Source: Candidatus Mycobacterium wuenschmannii (GTDB lineage: Bacteria; Actinomycetota; Actinomycetes; Mycobacteriales; Mycobacteriaceae). Taken from it: 64,000 nt of DNA. Below the pieces are notes generated by a model, which worked only from the letters and a program-made list of their open reading frames with translations, searched no databases and was not told the origin of the DNA. The number at the start of each line of letters is the position of its first letter. Positions within the stretch are counted from its first letter, which is position 1. Made by a program: the position numbers and the translations under genes. Shown here one piece after another: positions 18,306 through 28,071 of the stretch. The DNA is taken from the NCBI RefSeq assembly GCF_030252325.1, contig NZ_CP126981.1:1550001-1614000 (forward strand). Reading direction: 5' to 3'.

Positions 18306-20483
18306 TCAGAGGATGTACAGCATTTCCTGGTAAGTGGGCAATGGCCACAGATCGTCGGCGACAACGCCTTCCAAAGCGTCGGCCGCCGTGCGGATCGCCG
18401 TCATCGCCGGCAGCAGTTTCTCCTGGGCGTGCTTGGCCTCGTCGAGCGCCGACTCCGCGGAGTGATCGGCCAATGCCGCCTTCAGCTCCGCGAGCCCGGA
18501 CTCCAGCTCGGCCAATTGACCCGAAACCGCTTCCAGCGCAGTCATGCTCGGTGGCACGCCGGCCGCCTTCAAAGCAAGCACGTTCTGCGCGAGCTCGGTC
18601 TGGTAGCGGATCGCGGCGGGCAGGATGATCGTGCTGCCGATCTCCAGCGCCAGCTTGGCCTCAACCCCGATGGTCAGCGCGTACTGCTCCAAGCGCACCT
18701 CGTAGCGGCTGTGCAACTCGCGCTCGTTGAACACGCCGTACTTTTCGAACAGCTCGATCGCATCCGGCTTGATCAGCTCCGGGATGGCGTCCAGGGTGGT
18801 CTTGAGGTTGGGCAGTCCGCGCTCGGCGGCCTCGATCTGCCAGTTGTCGCTGTAGCCGTCGCCGTTGAACACGACCGCGCCGTGCTCGGTGATCACCTCG
18901 GTGAGCAGTTTCTGCACTGCGGTGTCGAAATCCTCACCGTCGGCTGCCGCCTGCTCGAGGATCGTGGCCATGTAATCGAACGAATCGGCCATGATCGAGT
19001 TGAGCACGATCATCGGCACCGCGACCGTCTGACCGGAGCCGGGAGCCCGGAACTCGAACCGGTTGCCGGTGAACGCAAAGGGGCTGGTGCGGTTGCGGTC
19101 ACCCGCGTCCGTGGGCAGGTTGGGCAGCGTGTCGACACCGATGATCATGGTGCCCTTGCCCTTTGACGATGTGGCCGCCCCCTTGGCGATCTGCTCGAAC
19201 ACGTCGGCGAGCTGCTCGCCGAGGAAGATCGAGATGATCGCCGGCGGCGCCTCGTTGGCGCCGAGACGGTGGTCGTTGGTCGCCGAGGCTACCGAAACCC
19301 GAAGCAGCCCACCGAATTTGTGCACGGCGCGAATCACCGCGGCGCAGAACACCAGGAACTGCGCGTTCTCGTGCGGGGTATCGCCGGGCACCAGCAGCGA
19401 ACCCAGCTCGGCGTTGCCCATCGAGAAGTTGACGTGCTTGCCCGATCCGTTGACGCCGGCGAACGGCTTCTCGTGGAACAGGCACTCCATGCCGTGCTTT
19501 TTGGCGATCGTCTTGAACACCGTCATCAACAGCTGCTGGTGATCGGACGCGATGTTGGCGCGCTCGAACATCGGTGCGATTTCGAACTGGCCGGGCGCCA
19601 CCTCGTTGTGCCGGGTCTTGGCCGGGATGCCGAGCTTGAACAGCTCACGCTCGGTGTCCATCATGAAGCCGAGTACCCGCTCCGGCACGGCGCCGAAGTA
19701 GTGGTCGTCGAATTCCTGGCCCTTGGGCGGCTTCGCGCCGAACAGGGTGCGACCGGCGTTGATCAAATCGGGCCGGGACAGGAAGAAGTGCCGGTCGATC
19801 AGGAAGTACTCCTGCTCGGGACCGCAGAACGAGACGACGTGGTTGAGGTCCTTGTGGCCGAACAACTTCAGGATGCGCTCGGCTTGGGCGCCCATCGCCT
19901 GCTGGCTGCGCAGCAGCGGTGTCTTGTAGTCCAGCGCCTCACCGGTCATCGACACGAAAATCGTTGGAATACAGAGCGTCTTGCCGTTCGGGTTATCCAG
20001 GATGTAGGCGGGGCTGGTGGCGTCCCAGCCGGTGTAGCCGCGGGCCTCGAAGGTGCTGCGCAGCCCGCCGGACGGGAAGCTGGACGCGTCGGGCTCGCCC
20101 TGGATCAGGGTCTTGCCGGCGAATTCGGCGAGGCTCTGGCCGTCGGAGACCGGTTCGAGGAAGCTGTCGTGCTTCTCGGCGGTGAACCCGGTCATCGGGT
20201 AGAACACGTGCGCGTAATGGGTGGCGCCCTTTTCCAGCGCCCAGTCCTTCATGGCCACCGCGACGGCGTCGGCGACGGCGGGGTCGAGCTTGGCACCCTT
20301 GTCGATGGTGGCGACGACGGACTTGTAGGTCCCCTTGGGCAGGCGGGCCTGCATCTCGGCCTTGGTGAAGACGTTCGAGCCGAAGATTTCACCCGGCTCT
20401 TCGCCGGGGTCGAAGCTGATCGCAGGAGGCACGTACGCCTCGACGTTGGTAATTGCCTGCAGGCGTACAGCATTGCCGCTCAA
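18306..20483 (-). CDS. Type III glutamine synthetase
   Basis: This 725-residue protein has the length and motifs of glutamine synthetase III (GlnN), not the ~470-residue GSI. Key blocks are [18 protein letters not shown] (metal-binding glutamates), [38 protein letters not shown] (ammonia/glutamate site) and [14 protein letters not shown]. It condenses glutamate and ammonia using ATP. GSIII usually forms a double-ring dodecamer and is not known to be controlled by adenylylation. M. tuberculosis has only GSI-type enzymes, so this is an extra route in the species. The flanking genes are unrelated to nitrogen metabolism. Confidence 0.93.
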   Translation of the reverse strand: MSGNAVRLQAITNVEAYVPPAISFDPGEEPGEIFGSNVFTKAEMQARLPKGTYKSVVATIDKGAKLDPAVADAVAVAMKDWALEKGATHYAHVFYPMTGFTAEKHDSFLEPVSDGQSLAEFAGKTLIQGEPDASSFPSGGLRSTFEARGYTGWDATSPAYILDNPNGKTLCIPTIFVSMTGEALDYKTPLLRSQQAMGAQAERILKLFGHKDLNHVVSFCGPEQEYFLIDRHFFLSRPDLINAGRTLFGAKPPKGQEFDDHYFGAVPERVLGFMMDTERELFKLGIPAKTRHNEVAPGQFEIAPMFERANIASDHQQLLMTVFKTIAKKHGMECLFHEKPFAGVNGSGKHVNFSMGNAELGSLLVPGDTPHENAQFLVFCAAVIRAVHKFGGLLRVSVASATNDHRLGANEAPPAIISIFLGEQLADVFEQIAKGAATSSKGKGTMIIGVDTLPNLPTDAGDRNRTSPFAFTGNRFEFRAPGSGQTVAVPMIVLNSIMADSFDYMATILEQAAADGEDFDTAVQKLLTEVITEHGAVVFNGDGYSDNWQIEAAERGLPNLKTTLDAIPELIKPDAIELFEKYGVFNERELHSRYEVRLEQYALTIGVEAKLALEIGSTIILPAAIRYQTELAQNVLALKAAGVPPSMTALEAVSGQLAELESGLAELKAALADHSAESALDEAKHAQEKLLPAMTAIRTAADALEGVVADDLWPLPTYQEMLYIL

Positions 20484-20619
20484 TGGAGTCCCTATCGCCA
20501 GATTGGTCAGCTCGGTGTCGCTGACACTAGGGACGATCGGTTCCGGGAATGTTACGTCGCTGTCAAACTCTGATGGCCGCGGCGTCGTTCGCCGTCAGGG
20601 TGGTGTCAGGGCTGGGCGC

Positions 20620-21699
20620 TCATCGCTTGAATCGACCGGCGAACCCGCGTAGGGGCAGGTCAGCGCTGGTCAACAGGCCGGGCGGCGCCGCAACGACGCC
20701 AGCGATGGCGGCCAATGCCGGCATGCCGGTGACCGTCATCCCGATGGACGCAAAGTTCGCCGGGTCGGACAAGTCGACACCGGGTTTGGGGAAGATCATG
20801 TGCTTGTTGTAAACGCACGGGTCTCCCATGATCTGCGTGATGTAGCAGCCCTTGATGTGCCAGCTCGGGTCCGTGTGTGGGGTCATCTGCCATTCCAGAT
20901 GGGTCTCGACGCGCGGCACGCCGTCGACCATGCCCTGATATTTGATGTAGTTGCCGCCCAACGATCCCTTGGGCAGCGTGTACCAGCCCAGGTCGACGTC
21001 CTTGGTGCAGGCGCCCAACTCGTAGCTGAATTTCACCTCGTCCAGCGTCAGGTCGAAGCAGTCGGCCATCATCAGCACGCTGTCGGCGAACACCCGCGTG
21101 TATTTCTCTAATTTGGACGGGATCGACGGGTCCTCCACGGGTAACCCGTAGCCGACCTCGATCCAGGTGTCCTTGGAGTGGTGACACGACACGTCCACCG
21201 ACTCGATGGTGGTGACATTCTCGATCTCGGCGACGTCGGCCGAACACACCACGCCCAGAATCTGATTCAGCCCCGGATTCATCCCGGTGCCGTAGAAGCT
21301 GGCACCGCCCTTCTCGCATGCCTCGGCCAGCAGCTTGCTCACCGGCTTGCCGGACGGGTGCGGATGATTGGTGTCGCGGTGCCAGCCCGTGATCCAGTCC
21401 GCGGTGGTGACGATATTGATGCCGGCCTCAAGGACTTTCACGTACAGGTCTTCGTCGGGAAAGACGCCGTGAAAGGTCATCACGTCCGGCTTGGCGGCGA
21501 TGATCTCGTCGACGCTGCCGGTGGCCTTGACTCCGTTCGGTGCGATGCCGGCCAGTTCGCCGGTGTCCTTGCCGACCTTGTCCGGCGAATAGCAGTGCAC
21601 CCCAATCAATTCCAGGTCCGGTCGTAACGCAATGCGTTTGATCATCTCCGAACCGACGTTGCCGGTGGCCACTTGGAACACGCGTAGCGGTGCGGTCAT
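20620..21699 (-). CDS. NAD(P)-dependent dehydrogenase with dihydrodipicolinate reductase-like N-terminus, second copy
   Basis: This 359-residue protein has the Rossmann start RVFQVATGNVGSEMIKRIAL and the middle motif FYGTGMNPGLNQILGVVCS, parallel to TGIDPGFANDLFP in the copy at 5929-7002. The two belong to the same family but are well diverged. It lies 5 bp downstream of a Rieske oxygenase gene, so the two almost certainly form an operon. It may oxidise or reduce a product of the oxygenase, perhaps a steroid or lipid ketone. That substrate is a guess. The ATG at 21699 gives the standard family N-terminus. Confidence 0.85.
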   Translation of the reverse strand: MTAPLRVFQVATGNVGSEMIKRIALRPDLELIGVHCYSPDKVGKDTGELAGIAPNGVKATGSVDEIIAAKPDVMTFHGVFPDEDLYVKVLEAGINIVTTADWITGWHRDTNHPHPSGKPVSKLLAEACEKGGASFYGTGMNPGLNQILGVVCSADVAEIENVTTIESVDVSCHHSKDTWIEVGYGLPVEDPSIPSKLEKYTRVFADSVLMMADCFDLTLDEVKFSYELGACTKDVDLGWYTLPKGSLGGNYIKYQGMVDGVPRVETHLEWQMTPHTDPSWHIKGCYITQIMGDPCVYNKHMIFPKPGVDLSDPANFASIGMTVTGMPALAAIAGVVAAPPGLLTSADLPLRGFAGRFKR

Positions 21700-21704
21700 T
21701 CGGG

Positions 21705-22730
21705 TCAGCCTTTCTGGGATGCGGTGTAGACCTCGGCGGCGCTGCCACCGATGCCGTCGGGATAGAACTGTTTGGCCCACGTGCGGATGGCGGTGAAGCC
21801 CTCGTATTCGGCGGTCGCCAGGGCGGGCGGGTCCGAATAGCGTTGATGGCGCCAGATTTCGACGTCCTGCTCGAACTGGCGGATCACTTCCTGCCCGAAT
21901 TCACGGGCTTTGGTTTCGGCGCGTTCGGTGTCCTTGCCGGGTGTGCGGCCGATGTGGACCATGAACCGGACGTCGGAGGTGGACTCGTCCACCGGGGTGA
22001 TCGCCGAGATGGTGCGGTTGTCGATCATTCCGTAGCTTTTCGTCACCGCGATACCCAGTCCACCGTTGATCGCCTCGACGCGGCTGTCGATGTCTTCGAT
22101 CTTCTGGTTGTCGTCGCCTTCGAAGGTGATGGTGAAGTCGACGAAGGAAACCGGCGCGGCGAAGTCGTGGCGGGTGAAGACCGGCACGATCGGCGTCTTG
22201 TGCACATACTTGAAATGCGCGAAGTCGACGCCGTTTTCGAGCACGTACTGCGGATGCATCTCGAGTCGCTCGCGGTACAACCGCTGCTGGGGGTAGTAGT
22301 CGGCCGCACTGCTGCCGTCGTCGAAGCCGGCGAAGATGTCGGGTGCCTCGAAGTACGGTTCACGGCCCTCGACGTCGTGCCAGATGTAGACCGACTCGTT
22401 GCGTTCGACGACCGGATAGGTCTTGATCCGCCGACCCCGGTTGGGCCGGTCTTGGTACGGGATGCAGACGTTGCGACCCTCGCGGCTCCACTGCCAGCCA
22501 TGAAAGGGGCATTGCAGAATTTCGCCGACGACGGTCCCGCCGAAGCCCAGGTGCGCGCCGAGGTGTTCGCAGTAGGCGTTCATCACGGTCAGCGCCCCGG
22601 ATTCGGCCCGCCACGCGACCATTTCCTGGCCGAAGTACGTCATCTTGTGAACGTCGCCGACACCGATCTCGTCAGACCAGGCGACCTGAAACCAGCCGGT
22701 CGGCTTCATCGGCAGTGGCGGTTTGGCCAT
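21705..22730 (-). CDS. Rieske non-haem iron oxygenase (KshA-like)
   Basis: This 341-residue terminal oxygenase has a Rieske [2Fe-2S] site, CEH then CPFHGW 19 residues later, and a mononuclear iron site built from the NGVDFAHFKYVH helix (Asp-His-His). The overall size and the PTGWFQVAW start resemble ketosteroid 9-alpha-hydroxylase KshA, which needs a separate reductase (KshB). The substrate may be a steroid or another ring compound. The start is chosen at MAKPPLP (22730); an ATG four codons upstream (22742) exists and neither has a clear ribosome binding site, so translation may be leaderless. The TetR gene is divergent, 47 bp away. Confidence 0.86.
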   Translation of the reverse strand: MAKPPLPMKPTGWFQVAWSDEIGVGDVHKMTYFGQEMVAWRAESGALTVMNAYCEHLGAHLGFGGTVVGEILQCPFHGWQWSREGRNVCIPYQDRPNRGRRIKTYPVVERNESVYIWHDVEGREPYFEAPDIFAGFDDGSSAADYYPQQRLYRERLEMHPQYVLENGVDFAHFKYVHKTPIVPVFTRHDFAAPVSFVDFTITFEGDDNQKIEDIDSRVEAINGGLGIAVTKSYGMIDNRTISAITPVDESTSDVRFMVHIGRTPGKDTERAETKAREFGQEVIRQFEQDVEIWRHQRYSDPPALATAEYEGFTAIRTWAKQFYPDGIGGSAAEVYTASQKG

Positions 22731-22777
22731 GAGCGAGATCATAGAGGGTGCTATGAAAATGCGCTACCATCCAGTTC

Positions 22778-23410
22778 ATGGCTCCCGCCGAGGTGCAGCA
22801 GCAGCGTCGCAGCAACAAGCGCGGACTCGCGACCCGCGAGGCGATGCTGGACGCCGCGGTGCGCTCACTGGCCTCCGGCGATCCGGGTGCCGTGTCGGCC
22901 AGTCGCATCGCCAAGGAGAGCGGCGCCACCTGGGGCGCCGTGCAATATCAGTTCGGCGACGTCGACGGATTCTGGGCGGCGGTGCTGCATCGCACCGCGG
23001 AGAAACGGGATGCGACGATGGCCGCGTTCACCAGTGCCGAGCCCGAAGCGCCGCTACGCGAGCGGGTCGCCGCGATCATCGACACGCTGTATCACGGCCT
23101 GGCGTCGCAGGATTCGCGTGCGATCGAAAATCTGCGGGCCGCTCTCCCCCGTGAGCCCGACGAACTGGAGCGGTTGTTTCCGCGCACGGCGGCCGAGTTG
23201 TTCTCGTGGGGCAAGAGTTGGCAGGAGACCTGTCAGCGCGCCTTCGCCGGCCTGGGCGTCGACCCGCAGCGCGTGCGGGAGGTGGCGGCGCTGATTCCCG
23301 GTGCAATGCGGGGCCTGGTGTCCGAGCGTCAGCTCGGCTCGTACGCCGACCTCGACGAGGCGCGCCGAGGGTTAACCAACGCGCTGGCAACCTATTTGGA
23401 GCCTAGGTGA
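22778..23410 (+). CDS. TetR-family repressor
   Basis: This 210-residue protein has an N-terminal helix-turn-helix (about residues 20-65: REAMLDAAVRSLA, VSASRIAKESGATWGAVQYQ, FGDVDGFW) in the TetR arrangement and a ligand-binding C-terminal domain with few conserved features. It is transcribed divergently from the Rieske oxygenase/dehydrogenase operon across a 47-bp gap, so it is the likely repressor of that operon. I found no convincing palindrome in the gap. Its 3' end overlaps the fabG3-like gene by 8 bp on the opposite strand. Confidence 0.87.
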   Translation: MAPAEVQQQRRSNKRGLATREAMLDAAVRSLASGDPGAVSASRIAKESGATWGAVQYQFGDVDGFWAAVLHRTAEKRDATMAAFTSAEPEAPLRERVAAIIDTLYHGLASQDSRAIENLRAALPREPDELERLFPRTAAELFSWGKSWQETCQRAFAGLGVDPQRVREVAALIPGAMRGLVSERQLGSYADLDEARRGLTNALATYLEPR

Positions 23411-24185
23411 CCCATTCGGGCTGCTGTCCGGTGTCGACGGCGGAGAAATCCTTGTGTCCCAGCCCCGCCGTGCAACCGCCGTCGACCACGAATTCCGATC
23501 CTGTCGAATAGCTCGACTCGTCGCTGGCCAGGTAGATCACCAGGCTGGACACCTCCCGGGGCTCCGCCGCGCGGCCCAGGGCGGTCTGGAAGATGTCGTC
23601 GGGCACCCATTCGGTCATCGGCGTCTTGATCAGCCCGGGGTGGATCGAGTTCACCCGAATTCCGCTGGGCCCCAATTCGAGAGCGGTGGACTTCGTCAGG
23701 CCGCGCACGGCGAACTTGGTGGCGGTGTAGCCGTGACAGGCGATGGTCCCGGCCATGCCCTCGATGGAGGAGATGTTGATGATCGATCCTCGCCCGGCGG
23801 CCTTCATCGTGGGGGTGACGGCGCGGATACCGAGGAACACGCCGGTGAGGTTGATGTCGAGAATGCGTTGCCACTCCGACAGGTCGTATTCCTCGATGAT
23901 GCCGACGTTGATGATGCCGGCGTTGTTGACCAGGATGTCGACGCCACCGAATTCGTCGATCGCGGTGGCGACCACCCGCTGCCAGTCGTCGGCCTGCGTG
24001 ACGTCGAGATGCACGTAACGCGCTTCTGCCCCAACGTCTTTGGCGACAGCCTCACCTTCGGAGTCGAGGATGTCGCCGAACACCACCTTGGCGCCCTCGG
24101 CGACCAGCGCCGCCACGTGCGAGGCGCCCATGCCGCGCGCTCCACCGCTGACGACGGCGACCTTGCCCGTCAACCGACCTGCCAT
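23403..24185 (-). CDS. fabG3: 3-alpha(20-beta)-hydroxysteroid dehydrogenase, FabG3-like SDR
   Basis: This 260-residue SDR has the same length as, and nearly the same motifs as, M. tuberculosis FabG3 (Rv2002). They are SGGARGMGASH (cofactor), FGDILDSEGEAVAKD (acidic residue favouring NAD), NNAGIINVG, the catalytic serine in IINISSIEG, YTATK and a PEWVT end. Rv2002 reduces the 20-keto group of steroids and acts as a 3-alpha(20-beta)-hydroxysteroid dehydrogenase. The start at 24185 is set by GGAGGATGCG. It lies next to the TetR/Rieske locus, which suggests a small steroid-handling cluster. Confidence 0.88.
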   Translation of the reverse strand: MAGRLTGKVAVVSGGARGMGASHVAALVAEGAKVVFGDILDSEGEAVAKDVGAEARYVHLDVTQADDWQRVVATAIDEFGGVDILVNNAGIINVGIIEEYDLSEWQRILDINLTGVFLGIRAVTPTMKAAGRGSIINISSIEGMAGTIACHGYTATKFAVRGLTKSTALELGPSGIRVNSIHPGLIKTPMTEWVPDDIFQTALGRAAEPREVSSLVIYLASDESSYSTGSEFVVDGGCTAGLGHKDFSAVDTGQQPEWVT

Positions 24186-24282
24186 CGCATCCTCCATGTG
24201 CTCACGTTGTGCCACCGTTTGGGCGTGGTCGAGGGTAGTTTGCCCTCACAGTGGACGATTCTCTACGAGCGGACCGAGTGCA

Positions 24283-25068
24283 ATGACGAAGTTGGCACAA
24301 CGCTTGGCGGCGTTGGCGAGCGTCATCGCGGCCACGGGGTGCAACACCGTCGTCGCCCCGGTCATCGCTCATGCCGATGGCGTGACCTACACCGTCGAGC
24401 CGTTCGACTACGACTCGATCGGGCCGATGAACTTCTCGGTCACGCAGAAGCAGCTGGGCGGCAGCCTGTGCCCATGCGCGAAAGTGCCCTACCCGGCGGA
24501 CGGTTTACACAATGACAAGGGCGTGGCGGCGCTGGTCGGCACCGCAATGCATCCCGGTGACACAGTGGCCGGCTTCAGCCTTGGCGCACAGGTCATTTCG
24601 CTGTACCTGGCACACAACACACCGCCGGCGGGCGTTCGGTTCGTCTTGCTGGGCGACACGTTCGCGCGCAACGACGAGCTGGTGTCGAAGGGCGAGGGCA
24701 TTCCGCCGGACATCGCGAACCACGTCATCCTGGTCGCCCGTCAGTACGACGGCTGGAGCGACTCGCCCACCCGGAAAGACTCGCCGCACTACAAGTTGGC
24801 CCTGCAGAACGCCCAGATGGGCGCGGCCACCATTCACGACTACGTCAACGCCCATCTCGACGACCCGGCCAACGTGGTGACGACGCGCGGCAACATCACC
24901 GCGATATTGATCCCGACGCAGCGCTTACCGCTCAACGGAATGAAGCGGATGTTCGGATCCGACGCCGACGACCTCGATGCTCAGCAGCGACCGCTGATCG
25001 ACAGTGCCTACGACCGGCCGAGCCCCACCGCCGAGCAACTGGCAGCGTCGTCCGGCGAACAGCGCTAG
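24283..25068 (+). CDS. Secreted PE-PPE-fold serine hydrolase
   Basis: This 261-residue protein has a signal peptide ([24 protein letters not shown]). The cysteine at 20 is not in a convincing lipobox. An alpha/beta hydrolase of the PE-PPE C-terminal type (PF08237) follows. The nucleophile elbow is GFSLGAQ (Ser99), followed by [17 protein letters not shown] domains act as esterases or lipases of the cell envelope; this one lacks a PE or PPE head. The ATG at 24283 has only a weak GGACCGAGTGCA upstream. It ends convergently with the catalase gene and shares CTAG (25065-25068). Confidence 0.8.
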   Translation: MTKLAQRLAALASVIAATGCNTVVAPVIAHADGVTYTVEPFDYDSIGPMNFSVTQKQLGGSLCPCAKVPYPADGLHNDKGVAALVGTAMHPGDTVAGFSLGAQVISLYLAHNTPPAGVRFVLLGDTFARNDELVSKGEGIPPDIANHVILVARQYDGWSDSPTRKDSPHYKLALQNAQMGAATIHDYVNAHLDDPANVVTTRGNITAILIPTQRLPLNGMKRMFGSDADDLDAQQRPLIDSAYDRPSPTAEQLAASSGEQR

Positions 25069-26507
25069 TCCGAGCGAAACTCCTCTTCGATCTTCTTCCC
25101 GAGGTCGGGATCGACGTTGTTCCAATACTCGAACGCCCGCGACAGCACCGGCTCCTTGACGCCCTTGGAGAGGTGTCCGACGATGTTGTGCACCAACCGG
25201 TCTCGCGCATCGTCGTCGAGGACTTCGCGCACCAGCGTGCCGGCCTGTCCCCAATCGTCGTCCTCGGGCCGCAGCGTGTACGCGGCGCGAATCAGTTCAC
25301 CGTCAGCCTGCCAACGGATCTCGGAGGCCCGCGCTGGGTCGGCGTGCGGACCGCCGTAGGAGTTCGGCGCGTAGACGGGGTCGGTGACGTTGTTGATCCG
25401 CATCGCGCCGTCCTTGGAGTAGCTGTTGACCTCCACCTGCGGCGAGTTGACCGGGATCTGCTTGTAGTTCGTGCCCAACCGGGCGCGGTGCGCGTCGGCG
25501 TAGGAAAAGCCGCGGGCCAACAGCATCTTGTCGGGGCTCAGACCCGTGCCGGGCACGATGTTGTTCGGCTCGAACGCGGCCTGCTCGATCTCGGTGTGGT
25601 AATCGGTGACGTTGCGGTCGAGCGTCAACTTGCCGACGTCGATCAGCGGGTAGTCGCCGTGCGGCCAGACCTTGGTCAGGTCGAACGGGTTGAATCGGTA
25701 CGTCTTTGCCTCATCGAACGGCATGATCTGCATCTTCAGCGTCCAACTCGGAAAGTTGCCGGCCTCGATCGCGTCATAGAGGTCACGCTGGTGGTAGTCG
25801 CCGTCCTCGCCGGCGAGTTGGTCACCTTCCTCTTGGGTCAGGAAGTCGACGCCCTGGTCGCTGATGAAGTGGTACTTCACCCAGAAGATCTCGTCGCTCG
25901 CGTTGATCCAGCTGTAGGTGTGGCTGCTGTAGCCGTTCATCTGTCGCCAGCTCTTGGGGATGCCGCGGTCGCCCATCAGCCACGTCACCTGGTGCGCCGA
26001 CTCCGGCGTCAGCGTCCAGAAGTCCCACTGCATGTTGTGGTCACGCAAATTGGTTGCCTGCATCCGCTTTTGGCTGCGAATGAAGTGCTGGAACTTCATC
26101 GGGTCGCGCATGAAGAACACCGGCGTGTTGTTGCCGACCATGTCCCAGTTGCCCTCGGACGTATAGAACTTCAACGAGAATCCGCGCGGGTCGCGCCAGG
26201 TGTCTGGACTGCCGCGCTCGCCGGCGACGGTCGAGAACCGGATCAGCGTGTCGGTCTTGGTGCCGGGTTGAAAGACGGCCGCCTTGGTGTACTTGCTGAC
26301 GTCGTTGGTCACCTCGAAGTGACCAAACGCTCCGCCGCCCTTGGCGTGCGGCTGGCGCTCCGGGATGCGCTCCCGATTGAACTGCGCCATCTGCTCGATC
26401 AGGTAATGATCCTGCAGCAGGATCGGGCCGTCCGGCCCGACGGTCAGCGATTGCTTGTCGCTGGGCGCGGGGGCGCCGCCATCGGTGGTCGTGTACTTCT
26501 CCGTCAT
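25065..26507 (-). CDS. Monofunctional haem catalase (small-subunit clade)
   Basis: This 480-residue protein is a complete catalase. It has the distal His54 in [14 protein letters not shown], the active-site Asn127 in NNTPVFF, the [12 protein letters not shown] block and the proximal haem tyrosine in [12 protein letters not shown] (about 337). It decomposes hydrogen peroxide in the cytoplasm. The length fits the small-subunit, NADPH-binding clade rather than KatE. It is preceded by AAGGAGGCTTCG. It is the second catalase-fold gene in this window, in addition to the exported small peroxidase at 7567-8589. Confidence 0.94.
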   Translation of the reverse strand: MTEKYTTTDGGAPAPSDKQSLTVGPDGPILLQDHYLIEQMAQFNRERIPERQPHAKGGGAFGHFEVTNDVSKYTKAAVFQPGTKTDTLIRFSTVAGERGSPDTWRDPRGFSLKFYTSEGNWDMVGNNTPVFFMRDPMKFQHFIRSQKRMQATNLRDHNMQWDFWTLTPESAHQVTWLMGDRGIPKSWRQMNGYSSHTYSWINASDEIFWVKYHFISDQGVDFLTQEEGDQLAGEDGDYHQRDLYDAIEAGNFPSWTLKMQIMPFDEAKTYRFNPFDLTKVWPHGDYPLIDVGKLTLDRNVTDYHTEIEQAAFEPNNIVPGTGLSPDKMLLARGFSYADAHRARLGTNYKQIPVNSPQVEVNSYSKDGAMRINNVTDPVYAPNSYGGPHADPARASEIRWQADGELIRAAYTLRPEDDDWGQAGTLVREVLDDDARDRLVHNIVGHLSKGVKEPVLSRAFEYWNNVDPDLGKKIEEEFRSD

Positions 26508-26629
26508 CGAAGCCTCCTTGTTGAGCAGCAGCGCCTGATGGGCTGGCGGCGCGCTGCCGGTATAGATACCCGCAACGGGCCAGAAGTATTAGGTCCGATT
26601 TTGATTCCTTGTCGTGGACGATGGGATGT

Positions 26630-27436
26630 ATGCCCGAAGGCGATACCGTCTACGCACTGGCAAGACGCCTGAACGCCGCACTGCGCGGCCGCGTGCTGAC
26701 CCAAGGCGAGTTGCGGGTGCCTGCCCACGCGACGGCAGACCTGGCCGGCCTGACCGTGCTCGAGCACGTCACGCACGGCAAGCATCTGCTGACCCGCTTC
26801 TCGGACGACCTGACATTGCATACGCATCTGCTGATGCAGGGTTCGTGGACCGTGTCGGACGCCGGACGTTGGCTGCCCAAAGCGGTGATGCTCGACGTGC
26901 GGGTGGTGCTGCGGACCGACGGCCCGGCGGCATACGGCGTCAAGATCCCTGTCGTCGAATTGCTGCGCACCCGCGACGAACACGACGTCGTCGGCCATCT
27001 CGGGCCGGACCCGCTGCGCGACGACTGGGACATCGACGAGGCCGCCCGCCGGCTGGCTGCCGAACCCGACCGGCCGTTGGTCGCCGCGCTGCTCGATCAG
27101 CGCTGCGTCGCAGGCTTCGGGAATCTCTGGGCCAACGAGATCTGTTTTCTGCGTGGACACAATCCGTGGACTCCCGTCGAGTCGGTCGACATTCCCGCGC
27201 TGCTCGAGCTCGGCGCACGAGCGCTGCGCCACTCGGCCACCGTTCCCGGCGCGATGCAGGTGACGACCGGCATCAAGCGCAAGAGTGAGCAGCACTGGGT
27301 GTCCGGCCGCGCAGACCGACCGTGTCTGCGTTGCGGCACAACGGTTCAGGTGGTTGCCGAGATCTCCAACGACCCCGAGCGCCGACGCACGTGGTGGTGC
27401 CCGCGCTGCCAGCCGGGGCCTGCCGGTCCGCCCTGA
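26630..27436 (+). CDS. Fpg/Nei-family DNA glycosylase
   Basis: This 268-residue base-excision repair enzyme begins MPEGDTVY, with the catalytic Pro1/Glu2 exposed after Met removal. It then has HGKHLLTRF (beta-loop lysine), a LLDQRCVAGFGNLWANEICF helix-two-turn-helix core and a C-terminal zinc finger CLRCG...WWCPRCQ. It excises oxidised bases and nicks abasic sites. It resembles mycobacterial Nei2 (Rv3297), but the GDTVY start and several blocks differ, so it may be an additional paralog. The gene is divergent from the catalase gene, which fits an oxidative-stress neighbourhood. Confidence 0.9.
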   Translation: MPEGDTVYALARRLNAALRGRVLTQGELRVPAHATADLAGLTVLEHVTHGKHLLTRFSDDLTLHTHLLMQGSWTVSDAGRWLPKAVMLDVRVVLRTDGPAAYGVKIPVVELLRTRDEHDVVGHLGPDPLRDDWDIDEAARRLAAEPDRPLVAALLDQRCVAGFGNLWANEICFLRGHNPWTPVESVDIPALLELGARALRHSATVPGAMQVTTGIKRKSEQHWVSGRADRPCLRCGTTVQVVAEISNDPERRRTWWCPRCQPGPAGPP

Positions 27437-27495
27437 CGTTGGAAACCGACCGCCGTAGGGCCGCGAACACCTAGCATTTGCGCAGGAGGTGCCCC

Positions 27496-28071
27496 GTGGC
27501 CGGAAGCCGACAGATCTGTGCGGTGCTCGCCGTCGCGTCCGTTGTCGCGGGATGCCACCGCAATGCGACGCCGCCCGCCCCTTCGCCGGTCGGCGCCGAA
27601 CTCCGGGCGGCCCAGCCGAGTTATCCGGTCGACACCGCGCCGAAGCTGACGATCGCATTGCGCAACAACGGAACTCAGGCCTGCTCGCTGCCGTCGATCG
27701 CCGACGGTTCGGTGGAAGTGGTGTCCGTGCAGCGCGACGGGGTGGCGGTGATCGGACGACCAGGCCGCGAATCCCTGTTGGGCGGACTGGCGGAAGTGGT
27801 CGCCCAGAGCCTGCGCAGCGTCGCACCGGGCGAGTCGATCTCGGTACCGCTGGACGTCGAAATCTCGTCGCACGGATCGCCCATTCTTCGCACGTCACGG
27901 CAGACCGCCACCGACGACGCCCGACTCGTCGGCTGGCTCCTGGACCAGCCCGGTAAATACCGCGTGACAGCGCAACTCGTGGCCGTCACCGGCGTACAAC
28001 GGCCCGACCTTCCGCCGATGTGTCCGGTCGCGGGCACGTCCGCCACCGCCGAGTTCCAGGTGACGAAGTGA
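27496..28071 (+). CDS. Lipoprotein of unknown function
   Basis: This 191-residue protein has a short signal and lipobox SVVAGC (Cys20). It then has a beta-sandwich-like domain (KLTIALRNNGTQACSLPS..., VVSVQRDGVAVIGRPGRESL) resembling intracellular proteinase inhibitor or DUF4232-type folds. Two further cysteines may pair. The GTG start at 27496 is fixed by the near-perfect AGGAGGTGCCCC upstream. Its last codons overlap the start of the M91/VWD protein (GTGA), so the two are made together, and the lipoprotein may be a partner or inhibitor of that putative peptidase. That idea rests on context only. Confidence 0.75.
   Translation: MAGSRQICAVLAVASVVAGCHRNATPPAPSPVGAELRAAQPSYPVDTAPKLTIALRNNGTQACSLPSIADGSVEVVSVQRDGVAVIGRPGRESLLGGLAEVVAQSLRSVAPGESISVPLDVEISSHGSPILRTSRQTATDDARLVGWLLDQPGKYRVTAQLVAVTGVQRPDLPPMCPVAGTSATAEFQVTK

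Noticed and set aside
22731..22777. TetR operator between the Rieske gene and its regulator
   Set aside because: GGTGCTATGAAAATGCGCTACC looks symmetric at the ends, but most central positions do not match, so I did not annotate it.
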